Positions 1 through 7,584 of a stretch of DNA of 14,429 nt are shown piece by piece; position 1 is the stretch's first letter, and every line of letters begins with the position of its first letter. The translations under genes and the position numbers were made by a program. Below the pieces are notes generated by a model. That model did no database searches. It was not told the DNA's origin and saw only the letters and a list, made by a program, of their open reading frames with translations. This DNA comes from Pseudomonadales bacterium (GTDB taxonomy: Bacteria > Pseudomonadota > Gammaproteobacteria > Pseudomonadales > Moraxellaceae): NCBI GenBank assembly GCA_013043915.1, contig JABEVH010000205.1, forward strand, positions 1-14,429, written 5' to 3'.

Positions 1-22
1 ATTAAGCTGCATATTCAAAACC

Positions 23-88
23 GTCCGCTTGACCCCCTGCTGGTGCAATGCTGGTTCGGAACTCACCTAGCAAGGGGAATGCGCGGAC
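23..88. repeat. Long imperfect hairpin, possible structured RNA
   Basis: Four successive helices nest around an 18-base apical loop. GTCCGC (23-28) pairs with GCGGAC (83-88), CCCC (33-36) with GGGG (74-77), TGCT (38-41) with AGCA (69-72), and GGTG (42-45) with CACC (64-67). That gives 18 pairs in 66 bases, interrupted by a small internal loop, a C/A mismatch and a bulged T. It could be an attenuator, an untranslated leader element or the end of an old mobile element. I do not recognise the family and the strand is unknown. Confidence 0.45.
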
Positions 89-259
89 AAGTGTTCAAGA
101 TGCCGGCAAATGTCTTAACTATACTCATTCCTTCCGCCTTTAGGCTACCGTTATTGCAGTTCTGAGTACCAAGGGAGGGATTCGTAGAATATCCATCCAG
201 AACTGATCTTCACGGTGCAAATTATTAATGATAGGGCTGCTCAATCTGACGGACCAAAG

Positions 260-293
260 TTGTCCATATCTCAAGTTGGGTAGCTTAGGACAA
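260..293 (+). promoter_or_regulatory. Inverted repeat before the first operon gene
   Basis: TTGTCC (260-265) and GGACAA (288-293) form a six-base-pair inverted repeat with a 22-base loop, ending 14 bases before the first ATG. GGAC at 251-254 can pair alternatively with GTCC at 262-265, so two mutually exclusive hairpins are possible. This could be an operator or an RNA switch near the ribosome binding site. Function is inferred from position only. Confidence 0.3.
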
Positions 294-307
294 ACTCAGG
301 CGTCTTC

Positions 308-1099
308 ATGATGAGCTATTCACCCGAGCGTATAGTTTGTCTCAGCAGCGAGACAGTAGAACTCATGTATGCTCTCAACCAGCAGCACAGAATTGCTGGA
401 ATTACTGCGTTTGCACGTTACCCGGTAGGACTTCATCGCCGTCATCCCGTGGTCAGTGGATTTTCTTCAGCCAAAGTCGAAAAAATCCTGGCAGTGAAGC
501 CAGACTTGATTTTGGCGTACTCCTATCTGCAGACAGATATTGTTGATGCATGCATCAAAGCAGGCGTTGAGGTGCATGTTTTTACCCAAAGTAACCTGGC
601 CGGAATACTTGGCATGATTGACACCATGGGGAGGTTGCTTGATTGTGTAGCTTCAGCAGCAGCCTTGCGATTAGACTTGCAGCAACAACTAGAAAACGCA
701 GAAAGAGTTGCTCAGGGTTTGTCACAACAACCCCGTGTTTATTTTGAAGAATGGGATGAGCCCATGATCACAGGAATTCAATGGGTGTCCGAACTTATAG
801 CCTTGGCAGGTGGGGTGGATGTTTTTGCGGCACGAGCGCGTAGCGGAGCAGCCCGGGACCGTGTGGTTAGTGGCGAGGAGGTCTTGGCTGCCGACCCTCA
901 GGTCATTATTGGCAGTTGGTGTGGCAAGAAATTCCTCCCTGAATCATTAGCTCTGCGACCGGAGTGGAATAAGCTGCCTGCGCTGCAAAACCAGTGCGTC
1001 TTTGAAATCGCCAGTCACGATATTCTGGTTCCAGGCATGACCGCCATCACCCGTGGCTTGCCACAGTTACGTGCGTTGATCCAGAGGCATTTTTCATGA
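308..1099 (+). CDS. Signal-less BtuF-like cobalamin-binding protein
   Basis: A 263-residue protein of the class III periplasmic binding fold (Peripla_BP_2, BtuF/FhuD type). Seen: a family-typical start (SPERIVCLSSETVELMYAL, residues 5-23), the KPDLILA segment (64-70), and a second lobe with RVYFEEWDEP (143-152), ELIALAGG (162-169) and IIGSWCGKKF (200-209). This second-lobe signature is typical of BtuF-like proteins found beside cob genes. There is no signal peptide, and an in-frame TAG at 281 rules out an upstream extension, so the product should stay in the cytoplasm. It may bind or hand over corrinoids to CobO, CobB or CobQ; that role is inferred. Start: ATG 308 or ATG 311, with only a weak AGG Shine-Dalgarno about 8 bases upstream. 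It overlaps cobO by ATGA, indicating translational coupling. It is a distant paralogue of btuF four genes downstream. Confidence 0.8.
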   Translation: MMSYSPERIVCLSSETVELMYALNQQHRIAGITAFARYPVGLHRRHPVVSGFSSAKVEKILAVKPDLILAYSYLQTDIVDACIKAGVEVHVFTQSNLAGILGMIDTMGRLLDCVASAAALRLDLQQQLENAERVAQGLSQQPRVYFEEWDEPMITGIQWVSELIALAGGVDVFAARARSGAARDRVVSGEEVLAADPQVIIGSWCGKKFLPESLALRPEWNKLPALQNQCVFEIASHDILVPGMTAITRGLPQLRALIQRHFS

Positions 1100-1704
1100 G
1101 CATGGAGATGGATGGCACTAAGCACTATGCAACGCGTATGGCACGCAAAAAATCTTATATAGATGCACGCATTGCCGAAGCGGTTACTGACCTAGGCGTC
1201 TTATTGGTTCTTACCGGCAATGGCAAGGGTAAATCCTCCTCTGCTTTTGGCATGGTGGCGCGCGCCCTAGGCCATCACCTCAAGGTCGGCGTTGTTCAGT
1301 TTATCAAGGGCCGGACTGATACTGGCGAGGAGAGTTTTTTCTCGTCACAACCCGGTATTGAATGGCATGTGATGGGCGATGGCTTTACCTGGGAAACTCA
1401 AGACCAGCACCAGGACCAGAAGAGTGCCCAGGCTGCTTGGGCGGTTGCGCAGCGGCTTCTGCGGGACAGTTCGTTAAGTTTGGTGGTGCTGGATGAACTG
1501 ACCTATGCCATCAAATATGGTTGTCTTGACATTGAGATGGTCGTACATGACCTGGGTAACCGTCCCGCCATGCAGCATGTCGTGGTGACGGGACGTAATT
1601 GCCCACACGCTCTTTTGGATATGGCTCATACCGTGACGACCATGGAGGCCAGCAAACATGCTTTTCATGCCGGCATCGCTGCTCAAAAAGGAATTGAATG
1701 GTGA
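1096..1704 (+). CDS. cobO: Cob(I)alamin adenosyltransferase, CobO/BtuR type
   Basis: A 202-residue cytoplasmic enzyme that transfers the 5'-deoxyadenosyl group of ATP to the cobalt of reduced corrinoids. Seen: Walker A-like P-loop GNGKGKSS (41-48), VVQFIKG (66-72), the Walker B-like segment VVLDELTYAI (130-139), and the diagnostic C-terminus KHAFHAGIAAQKGIEW. The length matches E. coli BtuR (about 196). The roughly 30 residues before the P-loop include a basic stretch (ARKKSYIDARI) common in this family. ATG 1096 overlaps the previous stop; ATG 1102 is an alternative start. Its place just before cobB fits adenosylation preceding or accompanying side-chain amidation. CobO-type specificity is clear; a PduO or EutT type is excluded by sequence. 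Confidence 0.96.
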   Translation: MSMEMDGTKHYATRMARKKSYIDARIAEAVTDLGVLLVLTGNGKGKSSSAFGMVARALGHHLKVGVVQFIKGRTDTGEESFFSSQPGIEWHVMGDGFTWETQDQHQDQKSAQAAWAVAQRLLRDSSLSLVVLDELTYAIKYGCLDIEMVVHDLGNRPAMQHVVVTGRNCPHALLDMAHTVTTMEASKHAFHAGIAAQKGIEW

Positions 1705-3008
1705 GCGTTAACACGCACAAGAGCGATATAAAGACACCCTGCCCTGCACTGATGATTGCTGCACCCTCCTCAGGTAGCGGTAAAACCACACTGACGGCTG
1801 GTTTGGCTTGGCACCACCGTCGCCAGGGTCGACGCGTTAAAATTTTCAAATGTGGACCGGACTTTATTGACCCCATGTTGCTCACGGTGGCCAGTGGATC
1901 TTCGGTAGACAACCTGGATCTCTGGATGGTTGGCGAGGATCTGTGTCGCCAGCATTTGTATGAAGCTGCCTGTCAGTATGATCTCATCTTGATTGAGGCC
2001 GTAATGGGTTTATTTGATGGTGAACCCAGCGCAGCACATTTGGCTCTGCGTTTTGGGTTGCCGGTTCTAGCGATGATTGATGCAAGCGCCATGGCCCAAA
2101 CCTTTGCGGCTTTGGCATTTGGCCTAAAACACTACGAACCCAAGCTGAATTTTTTTGGAGCAGTGGCCAACAAAGTGGCTGGAGCCGGTCATGCTCACCT
2201 CCTGGAGTCATGCATGCCTCCAGATACTTGGCTAGGCTGGTTACCACAGGTCGACCCATGGCCTGAACGCCACCTCGGATTAGCGTTGCCCCATGAATTG
2301 CCTGATCTTGAACAGCGTTTAGATCAACTGGCTGACATGATCAGCGAACATGCCATGGCTAAGCTACCACCTAGTGTTGAGTTTGAACCTGTTTCCTGTC
2401 CTGTCCTACCTACCTTGTTGCAAGGTCGCCGTGTTGCTATCGCACGTGATGCCGCATTTTGCTTCATATATCCCGCCAATCTTACCTGTTTACAGGCCTT
2501 GGGGGCTGAGTTGCTCTACTTTTCTCCGACAGCTCATGATCCTCTACCGGATGCCGATGCTTTATGGTTGCCTGGAGGCTATCCCGAACTGCATGCGCAA
2601 GCCTTGTCAACGCATCCCACGCTAGCCAACGAACTGCATACCTGGAGGGCTGCCGGAAAACCCATTTTGGCTGAATGTGGCGGCATGCTGGTCTTAGCGG
2701 AGACCTTGAGCCTGAGTGACGGATCTTGTCTGCCCATGTGGGGATTACTTGCAGCGAAAGCGATCATGAATACCCGTTTATCCGCTGTAGGTCCACAAGC
2801 CGTTGATCTTGGCCTGGGCCCCTTGCGCGGCCATACGTTTCATTATTCGACGCTCGACACATCCTTGCCTCCCGCCACCTGGGCAACCTCCAGCCATTCA
2901 GTACGGCGGGGCGAAGCGGTATACCGTGATGGCTCATTGACCGCCAGTTATGTCCATCTTTGGTTTAGCAGTCATCCGGCAGCCACTGCCGCCTTGCTGG
3001 GGGCATGA
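1698..3008 (+). CDS. cobB: Cobyrinic acid a,c-diamide synthase (CobB/CbiA)
   Basis: A 436-residue ATP- and glutamine-dependent amidotransferase that amidates carboxylates a and c of (hydrogeno)cobyrinic acid. Seen: N-terminal dethiobiotin-synthetase-like ATPase with P-loop APSSGSGKTT (22-31) and KCGPDFIDP (51-59). The C-terminal class I glutamine amidotransferase domain has nucleophile Cys327 in AECGGM and the His420 motif SYVHLWFSSHP. Length and architecture are normal. Whether the substrate is cobyrinate (CbiA) or hydrogenobyrinate (CobB) cannot be told here, since no cobNST or cbiK is present. The listed ATG 1698 or GTG 1701 may be the true start. AAGGA at 1688-1692 lies 8 bases before GTG but only 5 before ATG, which favours GTG 1701. 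It overlaps cobO and btuF. Confidence 0.95.
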   Translation: MVSVNTHKSDIKTPCPALMIAAPSSGSGKTTLTAGLAWHHRRQGRRVKIFKCGPDFIDPMLLTVASGSSVDNLDLWMVGEDLCRQHLYEAACQYDLILIEAVMGLFDGEPSAAHLALRFGLPVLAMIDASAMAQTFAALAFGLKHYEPKLNFFGAVANKVAGAGHAHLLESCMPPDTWLGWLPQVDPWPERHLGLALPHELPDLEQRLDQLADMISEHAMAKLPPSVEFEPVSCPVLPTLLQGRRVAIARDAAFCFIYPANLTCLQALGAELLYFSPTAHDPLPDADALWLPGGYPELHAQALSTHPTLANELHTWRAAGKPILAECGGMLVLAETLSLSDGSCLPMWGLLAAKAIMNTRLSAVGPQAVDLGLGPLRGHTFHYSTLDTSLPPATWATSSHSVRRGEAVYRDGSLTASYVHLWFSSHPAATAALLGA

Positions 3009-3880
3009 TGAGGGCAACCATCGTCGGGCTGTTGCTATTGCAGACACTACTCTCCCTGGCTGAAGTTTCAGTTAACGATGATCATGACCAACTTATCAAG
3101 CTGCCTCACCCAGCCCAGCGCATTATCAGTTTGGCGCCTCATCTCACCGAGGATCTGTTTGCTATCGGTGCAGGTGCACGAATCGTGGGCACGGTCAGTT
3201 ATAGCGACTACCCTGCTCAAGCACGAACGATACCCCTGGTTGGCAGTTATCAGGGCCTGGATCTGGAGCGTATCCGTGTGCTAAGACCAGATCTCATTGT
3301 GGCCTGGTCCAGCGGAAACTCACCGCAACAGATGCAGCAGCTGGAGTCTTTAGGTATCCGGGTGTTTTTTGATGACTCACGGTCGTTGGTACAAGTACCC
3401 ACCGTGCTAGAACGATTAGGGGTCATGACGGGACTGCAAGCTCAGGCAGATCAAGCAGCCGGCAAGTTCAGGCAGAAGCTGTTACAACTCCAAAAAAATT
3501 ATGCCCATCGACGTCCTGTACGTGTTTTTTACCAAGTGTGGGAACATCCCTTGATGACGATCAATGGTGAGCAAATTATTTCAGATGCGATGCGGATCTG
3601 TGGTGCTGTCAATGTATTTTCCCGGCTTCCTGCCCTGGTGCCCATCGTGAACGATGAAGCTGTTATCGCGGCCAACCCTGACATGATCATCACCAGCAGT
3701 GAGCCCAGTCATGACCATGATGAGCTGGCCCGTTGGAAACAATGGCCTAACATGACTGCAGTACGTCATCGGCAGTTGATTGTACTGCCACCCGATTTAC
3801 TCAATCGTTTGGGGCCTCGCCTGGTTGATGGCACGGAACGATTATGCCTGGCCGTTAACCAAGCGCGGCAATATCCATGA
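3005..3880 (+). CDS. btuF: Periplasmic corrinoid-binding protein BtuF
   Basis: A 291-residue periplasmic binding protein that captures vitamin B12 or other corrinoids and delivers them to BtuCD. Seen: a short hydrophobic signal sequence (residues 4-19, probable cleavage after LSLA). The class III binding fold follows, with RIISLAPHLTEDLFAIGAG (39-57), YSDYP (66-70), GSYQGLDLERI (80-90) and RPDLIVAW (94-101). These segments align by eye with E. coli BtuF (YSDYPPQA, WQGMNLERI, KPDLVIAW). A tyrosine replaces the tryptophan of the WQG motif. ATG 3005 overlaps the cobB stop, and ATG 3008 is an equal alternative. The gene precedes btuC with an ATGA overlap, so all three transporter parts are encoded together. 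Unlike the paralogue at 308, this copy is exported. Confidence 0.93.
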   Translation: MMRATIVGLLLLQTLLSLAEVSVNDDHDQLIKLPHPAQRIISLAPHLTEDLFAIGAGARIVGTVSYSDYPAQARTIPLVGSYQGLDLERIRVLRPDLIVAWSSGNSPQQMQQLESLGIRVFFDDSRSLVQVPTVLERLGVMTGLQAQADQAAGKFRQKLLQLQKNYAHRRPVRVFYQVWEHPLMTINGEQIISDAMRICGAVNVFSRLPALVPIVNDEAVIAANPDMIITSSEPSHDHDELARWKQWPNMTAVRHRQLIVLPPDLLNRLGPRLVDGTERLCLAVNQARQYP

Positions 3881-4869
3881 TGAATAGCCAGCCTATGACC
3901 CCGACACGACAGACATTCGCCATGATCTTCCTGGCAGCCTTGGTGCTAATAACGATGCTTTTTAGTTTGAGCTTGGGCAGCACAGACTTTCGTCCTTGGC
4001 AGATCTGGCAAGGTGATTTGAAGGCGCAACTGGCTCGCGATGTCATCATGCAATTACGCTTGCCTCGCACCCTAGCAGCTTGGGCCGTGGGCGGGTTATT
4101 AGGCTTGGCCGGCGCTTTGCAACAGGTGTTGTTGCGTAATCCGCTGGCAGACCCGTATATGTTGGGCACCTCAGGCGGAGCCAGCGTGGGTGCATTGATG
4201 GCCATCCTGCTGGGAGCAGGTAGCCTCATAGTTACCCTGGCTGCGGGTTCCGGGGCTTTGATCATGACCTTACTGGTTTTTATATTAGCTGGCCACGATC
4301 TGGCCACCAAACCTCTCAGAATGTTGCTGGTTGGAGTTGCGCTGGCTTCCTTCTGTGGGGCATTGAGTTCTTTGTTGCTGAGTCTGGCACCCGACGGACT
4401 GCTACGCGGCATGGTATTCTGGCTACTAGGTGATCTGTCAGGTGCCCGTTGGGAACCTGCCATGTTGTGTTTATGCGTATGTCTTGTCGTGATATGGCCT
4501 AGTGCCAAAATGCTCAATATCTTGAGTTTAGGGATCATGCCTGCCCATGCCCTGGGCATTCCTATCCAACGACTACAATGGCGTCTTTACGTGGTGGTAG
4601 CTGTAGCCACCGCGTTTGCGGTGACCACAGCAGGTATCATCGGTTTTATCGGACTCATCGTCCCTCATGCCTTACGCTTGGTCTTTGGAACTGACCACCG
4701 TGTATTACTGCCTGCCAGCGCCCTAGGAGGTGGTCTGATCTTGCTACTGGCCGACATCATCTCGCGCGTCGTCATAGCACCGCAACAGTTGCCTGTTGGC
4801 GTGGTTATGGCCCTGGCAGGCGTGCCGGTATTCCTGTTGCTGCTCAAGCAGCGAGGAGACCATCTATGA
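3877..4869 (+). CDS. btuC: Corrinoid ABC transporter permease BtuC
   Basis: A 330-residue inner-membrane permease of the FecCD/BtuC family; two copies form the channel of the BtuC2D2-F importer. Seen: a first hydrophobic helix (13-34), RLPRTLAAWAVGGLLGLAGA (61-80), and the family hallmark RNPLADPYMLGTSGGAS (87-103). Several further helices follow. TAGIIGFIGLIVPHALRL (251-268) contains the cytoplasmic loop that contacts the ATPase, and a last helix ends at KQRG. Length matches E. coli BtuC (326). Sequence alone does not separate B12 from siderophore permeases in this family; the B12 assignment rests on the neighbours btuF, cobB and cobQ. It overlaps btuF and btuD by ATGA. Confidence 0.93.
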   Translation: MMNSQPMTPTRQTFAMIFLAALVLITMLFSLSLGSTDFRPWQIWQGDLKAQLARDVIMQLRLPRTLAAWAVGGLLGLAGALQQVLLRNPLADPYMLGTSGGASVGALMAILLGAGSLIVTLAAGSGALIMTLLVFILAGHDLATKPLRMLLVGVALASFCGALSSLLLSLAPDGLLRGMVFWLLGDLSGARWEPAMLCLCVCLVVIWPSAKMLNILSLGIMPAHALGIPIQRLQWRLYVVVAVATAFAVTTAGIIGFIGLIVPHALRLVFGTDHRVLLPASALGGGLILLLADIISRVVIAPQQLPVGVVMALAGVPVFLLLLKQRGDHL

Positions 4870-5726
4870 GCGTTCTCGATATTGTTGACCTTACGCTCAG
4901 GCAAGGTCATCGAGACCTTTACCAGGGTATGCAGTTCTCCGTTGAACGGGGTGAGGCATGGATGATTCTGGGAGAAAATGGAAGCGGCAAGAGCACCTTA
5001 CTGGCGGCCATTGCGGGTTGGCATCCACGACCAAGAGGAGAGGTGCACCTACTAGGTCGGCGTATACAAGACTGGTCGCCTAACGCGCGTGCACGTCATC
5101 TGGCATGGCTACCTCAAAGCGATGAACAACCTTTTTCCTCGACCGTTATGGGCAAGGTTTTAAGCGGTCGTTATCCTCACCTCGGTCGCTGGTCATGGGA
5201 AAGCTCCCAGGACCATGCAATTGCCATGTTACAGTTACATCGCCTTGATCTGGATTCCTTGGCACATAGAAATGTCAATGCCCTCTCCGGGGGCGAAAGA
5301 AGACGCAGCTCTTTGGCCGCAACTCTGGCTCAGCAAGCTGATGTTTTGCTGCTGGATGAACCCTTATCACAGCTTGATCTGCGTCATCAGCAACAGGTAT
5401 TGGCTATCCTGCGTGAAGAACGTTCGGCACGGCGTAGCCTGCTCGTTATCGGTCATGACCCCAACCATGCCCGCGCCTTTGCCAGCCATGTTCTGCTCCT
5501 GTTTGGTGAAGGTCATTGGTTGGCAGGTCCCGTTGACCAGATTCTGACGGCCACCAATCTGAGTGCGCTCTACAGGCATCCTGTGCATGCGTTGACGATC
5601 CATGCTGAAACTTGGTTTGTCCCTGCTCATACCGTCCCGGACAAGCTGTTACAAGATCCCGGGCACACGGCTGAGTCAAGTTCATCTACACCACCTGCGC
5701 TGACTTCTGGAGACATGAGTGCCTAG
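4866..5726 (+). CDS. btuD: Corrinoid ABC transporter ATPase BtuD
   Basis: A 286-residue ATPase that powers the BtuCDF importer. Seen: Walker A GENGSGKST (36-44), Q-loop WLPQSDEQ (81-88), ABC signature LSGGERRR (140-147), Walker B VLLLDEP (160-166) with D-loop SQLD, and H-loop VIGHDPNHA with His197. All catalytic motifs are intact. It is longer than E. coli BtuD (249). The final 35 or so residues are polar and low in complexity (ESSSSTPP), look disordered, and may be poorly conserved. ATG 4866 overlaps the btuC stop. The stop overlaps the GTG start region of cobQ. Confidence 0.94.
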   Translation: MSVLDIVDLTLRQGHRDLYQGMQFSVERGEAWMILGENGSGKSTLLAAIAGWHPRPRGEVHLLGRRIQDWSPNARARHLAWLPQSDEQPFSSTVMGKVLSGRYPHLGRWSWESSQDHAIAMLQLHRLDLDSLAHRNVNALSGGERRRSSLAATLAQQADVLLLDEPLSQLDLRHQQQVLAILREERSARRSLLVIGHDPNHARAFASHVLLLFGEGHWLAGPVDQILTATNLSALYRHPVHALTIHAETWFVPAHTVPDKLLQDPGHTAESSSSTPPALTSGDMSA

Positions 5727-7173
5727 TTTGATGATTCAGGGTTGCACATCAGATGCCGGCAAAAGCACGTTAGTTACGGCGTTATGTCGACTTTTATGGC
5801 GTCGCGGCATGAAAGTAGCTCCTTTTAAACCGCAAAACATGGCCTTAAATAGCGCGGTGACCTGTGATGGAGGGGAGATTGGTCGAGCACAGGCGGTTCA
5901 GGCTGCCGCCTGTGGTCTCTCTCCTCATACAGATCATAATCCTGTACTGCTTAAACCAACGGCAGATTGCACGGCGCAGATCATCATCCACGGTCATCCC
6001 ATCGGCAACCTCAATGCCGTGGACTACCACGCCTATAAGACGCAGGCCTGGGGGGCTGTACAGGCTTCCTGGCTACGTTTAGAGGCTGTATATGATCATG
6101 TGATTGTTGAAGGAGCTGGCAGCCCCGCTGAGATTAATCTTCGACAGAACGATATTGCCAATATGGGATTTGCTGAAGCCGTGGACTGTCCGGTCTGGCT
6201 GGTCGTTGATATTGATCGGGGGGGAGCCTTTGCTCATATTGTAGGAACATTGGCATGTTTGTCAGCCTCGGAACAGGATCGGATACGAGGTTTTATCATC
6301 AATCGTTTTCGAGGCGACCTCAGCCTGCTTCAACCTGGGCTGGACTGGTTGGAACAGCAGACTGGCAAACCCGTCCTTGCCGTAATGCCCTATCTGCACG
6401 GCCTGGATCTGGCAGCGGAGGACGCTTTAGCTTCGTCAATAAACCGGCGAGCCAGTTTTCGTATCGTGATACCCGCCATGCCACATATCTCCAATCATAC
6501 GGATTTCGATCCCTTGCGCCAGCTTGAGGATGTTGATGTACTGTTTGTGGGGCCCGAACAGCATCCACCCGCTGCCGACCTTGTGATCCTTCCTGGAAGT
6601 AAGAATACCCAGGCTGATCTGAGCTGGTTGCGGCGTATGGGGTGGGATAGCTACCTGCAGCAGCATTTGCGTTATGGTGGTAAAGCGATTGGTATTTGTG
6701 GCGGCTATCAGATGTTGGGTCAACACATTACTGATGCTATCGGTTTGGAGCAAATTGCGGGTTGTAGCACGGGACTTGGGTATTTACCCGTCACCACGGT
6801 GATGGCTCCGCGCAAGCAACTGGCGACCGTTGAAGGTCACCTCCACTTGGCTGGACAAGTTGCCTATGTCCGGGGTTATGAAATTCATCATGGCCTAACG
6901 ACAGCGCCTGCTGAATCAGCTCCCCTGATCCTGGATGGCAGGCCTGATGGGGCCTTGAGTGCGGATGGGAAGGTTCTTGGATGTTATGTGCACGGCCTGT
7001 TTGACGAACCCGAAGCCTTGCAGCTTATTTTGAACTGGGCAGGTTGCATCCGTCAGGTGCATCCATCTACGCAGGAACGCCAGGAGCGCAATATCGATCG
7101 ACTGACGGATGCACTGGAAGCCGCCTTAGATTGGAAAAAATTACGCGCTGCCGGCTTTCCGCTTGAACAGTAA
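5719..7173 (+). CDS. cobQ: Adenosylcobyric acid synthase (CobQ/CbiP)
   Basis: A 484-residue glutamine-dependent amidotransferase that amidates side chains b, d, e and g of adenosylcobyrinic a,c-diamide, giving adenosylcobyric acid. Seen: N-terminal MIQGCTSDAGKSTLVTAL (5-22) with P-loop, PFKPQNMALNS (35-45), GRAQAVQA, and VEGAGSPAEINL (130-141). VDIDRGGAF (163-171) follows. The glutaminase domain has Cys327 in GICGGYQMLG and His425 in CYVHGLF. Length is typical (E. coli and Salmonella CbiP about 506). Start: GTG 5719 with GGAGA at 5709-5713 correctly spaced. ATG 5731 lies too far from that site and would trim only MPSL. It is the last gene of the operon, and the next genes face the other way. 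The late genes cobD, cobU, cobS and cobT are not visible. Confidence 0.96.
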   Translation: MPSLMIQGCTSDAGKSTLVTALCRLLWRRGMKVAPFKPQNMALNSAVTCDGGEIGRAQAVQAAACGLSPHTDHNPVLLKPTADCTAQIIIHGHPIGNLNAVDYHAYKTQAWGAVQASWLRLEAVYDHVIVEGAGSPAEINLRQNDIANMGFAEAVDCPVWLVVDIDRGGAFAHIVGTLACLSASEQDRIRGFIINRFRGDLSLLQPGLDWLEQQTGKPVLAVMPYLHGLDLAAEDALASSINRRASFRIVIPAMPHISNHTDFDPLRQLEDVDVLFVGPEQHPPAADLVILPGSKNTQADLSWLRRMGWDSYLQQHLRYGGKAIGICGGYQMLGQHITDAIGLEQIAGCSTGLGYLPVTTVMAPRKQLATVEGHLHLAGQVAYVRGYEIHHGLTTAPAESAPLILDGRPDGALSADGKVLGCYVHGLFDEPEALQLILNWAGCIRQVHPSTQERQERNIDRLTDALEAALDWKKLRAAGFPLEQ

Positions 7174-7328
7174 GAGAGCCCTGCACACTTTAAGTAACGA
7201 TAGCAAAAGTTGTTTTCGCCCGATGAACACTTATGTTGCATAAGCTCGGCGTAAAACGCTGCCACGGACAGTGATTCAGTCACGCTACAGAGCTATGGTC
7301 TCATGCTTTCATAAGACCTTGATATGAG
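7174..7328. other. Convergent intergenic region with hairpins
   Basis: This 155-base space lies between the end of cobQ (+) and the end of the tRNA-Glu gene (-), so both transcripts should stop here. It has two clear inverted repeats: CTTATG/CATAAG at 7230-7244 with a 3-base loop, and GGTCTCATG/CATAAGACC at 7297-7318 with a 4-base loop and one G-T pair. Neither is followed by a run of Ts on either strand, so they are not textbook intrinsic terminators. No gene is seen. Confidence 0.6.
7297..7318 (-). terminator. Hairpin downstream of tRNA-Glu, possible terminator
   Basis: GGTCTCATG (7297-7305) pairs with CATAAGACC (7310-7318) over nine pairs including one G-T, with the 4-base loop CTTT. It begins 10 bases past the tRNA-Glu CCA end in the direction of transcription. 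It lacks a T-tract, so termination would be weak or Rho-assisted; a tRNA 3'-processing hairpin is the other option. Confidence 0.4.
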
Positions 7329-7404
7329 TGGCGTCCCCACGGGGATTCGAACCCCGGTTACCGCCGTGAAAGGGCGATGTCCTAGGCCTCTAGACGATGG
7401 GGAC
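7329..7404 (-). tRNA. tRNA-Glu(TTC)
   Basis: The reverse complement folds into a complete cloverleaf: acceptor GTCCCCA paired with TGGGGAC, discriminator G, and an encoded CCA (7329-7331). The anticodon loop is CTTTCAC with anticodon TTC (complement at 7068 + 300, i.e. 7368-7370), and the T-loop is TTCGAAT. It is the second gene of a two-tRNA transcript behind tRNA-Ala. It lies about 2.5 kb downstream of gltX, which encodes the enzyme that charges this tRNA. Confidence 0.97.
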
Positions 7405-7418
7405 CCAGATGTAAACCT

Positions 7419-7494
<76 letters not shown>

Positions 7495-7536
7495 ACAAAC
7501 TCAGCTAAAAGCTGGAGATCATCAGCTGAGGCGCGC

Positions 7537-7565
7537 ATTCTATGCACCCTTACCCCCCCTGTCAA
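7537..7565 (-). promoter_or_regulatory. Strong sigma70 promoter of the tRNA-Ala-Glu unit
   Basis: On the minus strand, -35 TTGACA (complement 7560-7565) is perfect and is followed by a 17-base spacer and -10 TAGAAT (complement 7537-7542). Just downstream comes the GC-rich discriminator GCGCGCC, the hallmark of stable-RNA promoters under stringent control. The promoter sits at the 3' end of the M48 protease gene, with the -35 box 20 bases past its stop. Confidence 0.85.
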
Positions 7566-7584
7566 CACCTCGATTTTCATTTTT

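Larger units (their letters stand above)
1..307. other. Gene-poor leader upstream of the corrinoid operon
   Basis: No convincing coding sequence was found on either strand. One plus-strand frame is open from base 1 to a TGA at 163-165 (54 codons, no start visible). Its translation resembles no family I know, so it could be the tail of an upstream gene or chance. The region contains a long imperfect hairpin (23-88) and a second inverted repeat (260-293) just before the first operon gene. The conserved core of a cobalamin riboswitch (the GCxGCCCCCGCAACTGT-type box) is absent, although a B12 operon follows. No strong promoter stands out. Confidence 0.6.

Noticed and set aside
1..307. Cobalamin riboswitch before the B12 operon
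   Set aside because: AAGGGGAA at 72-79 recalls part of the motif, but the conserved GCxGCCCCCGCAACTGT-type core and GCCACTG box are absent, so no riboswitch is called.
3855..4559. Minus-strand open frame of 234 codons opposite btuC
   Set aside because: It lies wholly antisense to an unmistakable btuC. The translation is rich in Pro, Ala, Lys and Ser with no family resemblance, a shadow of the membrane-protein codons.
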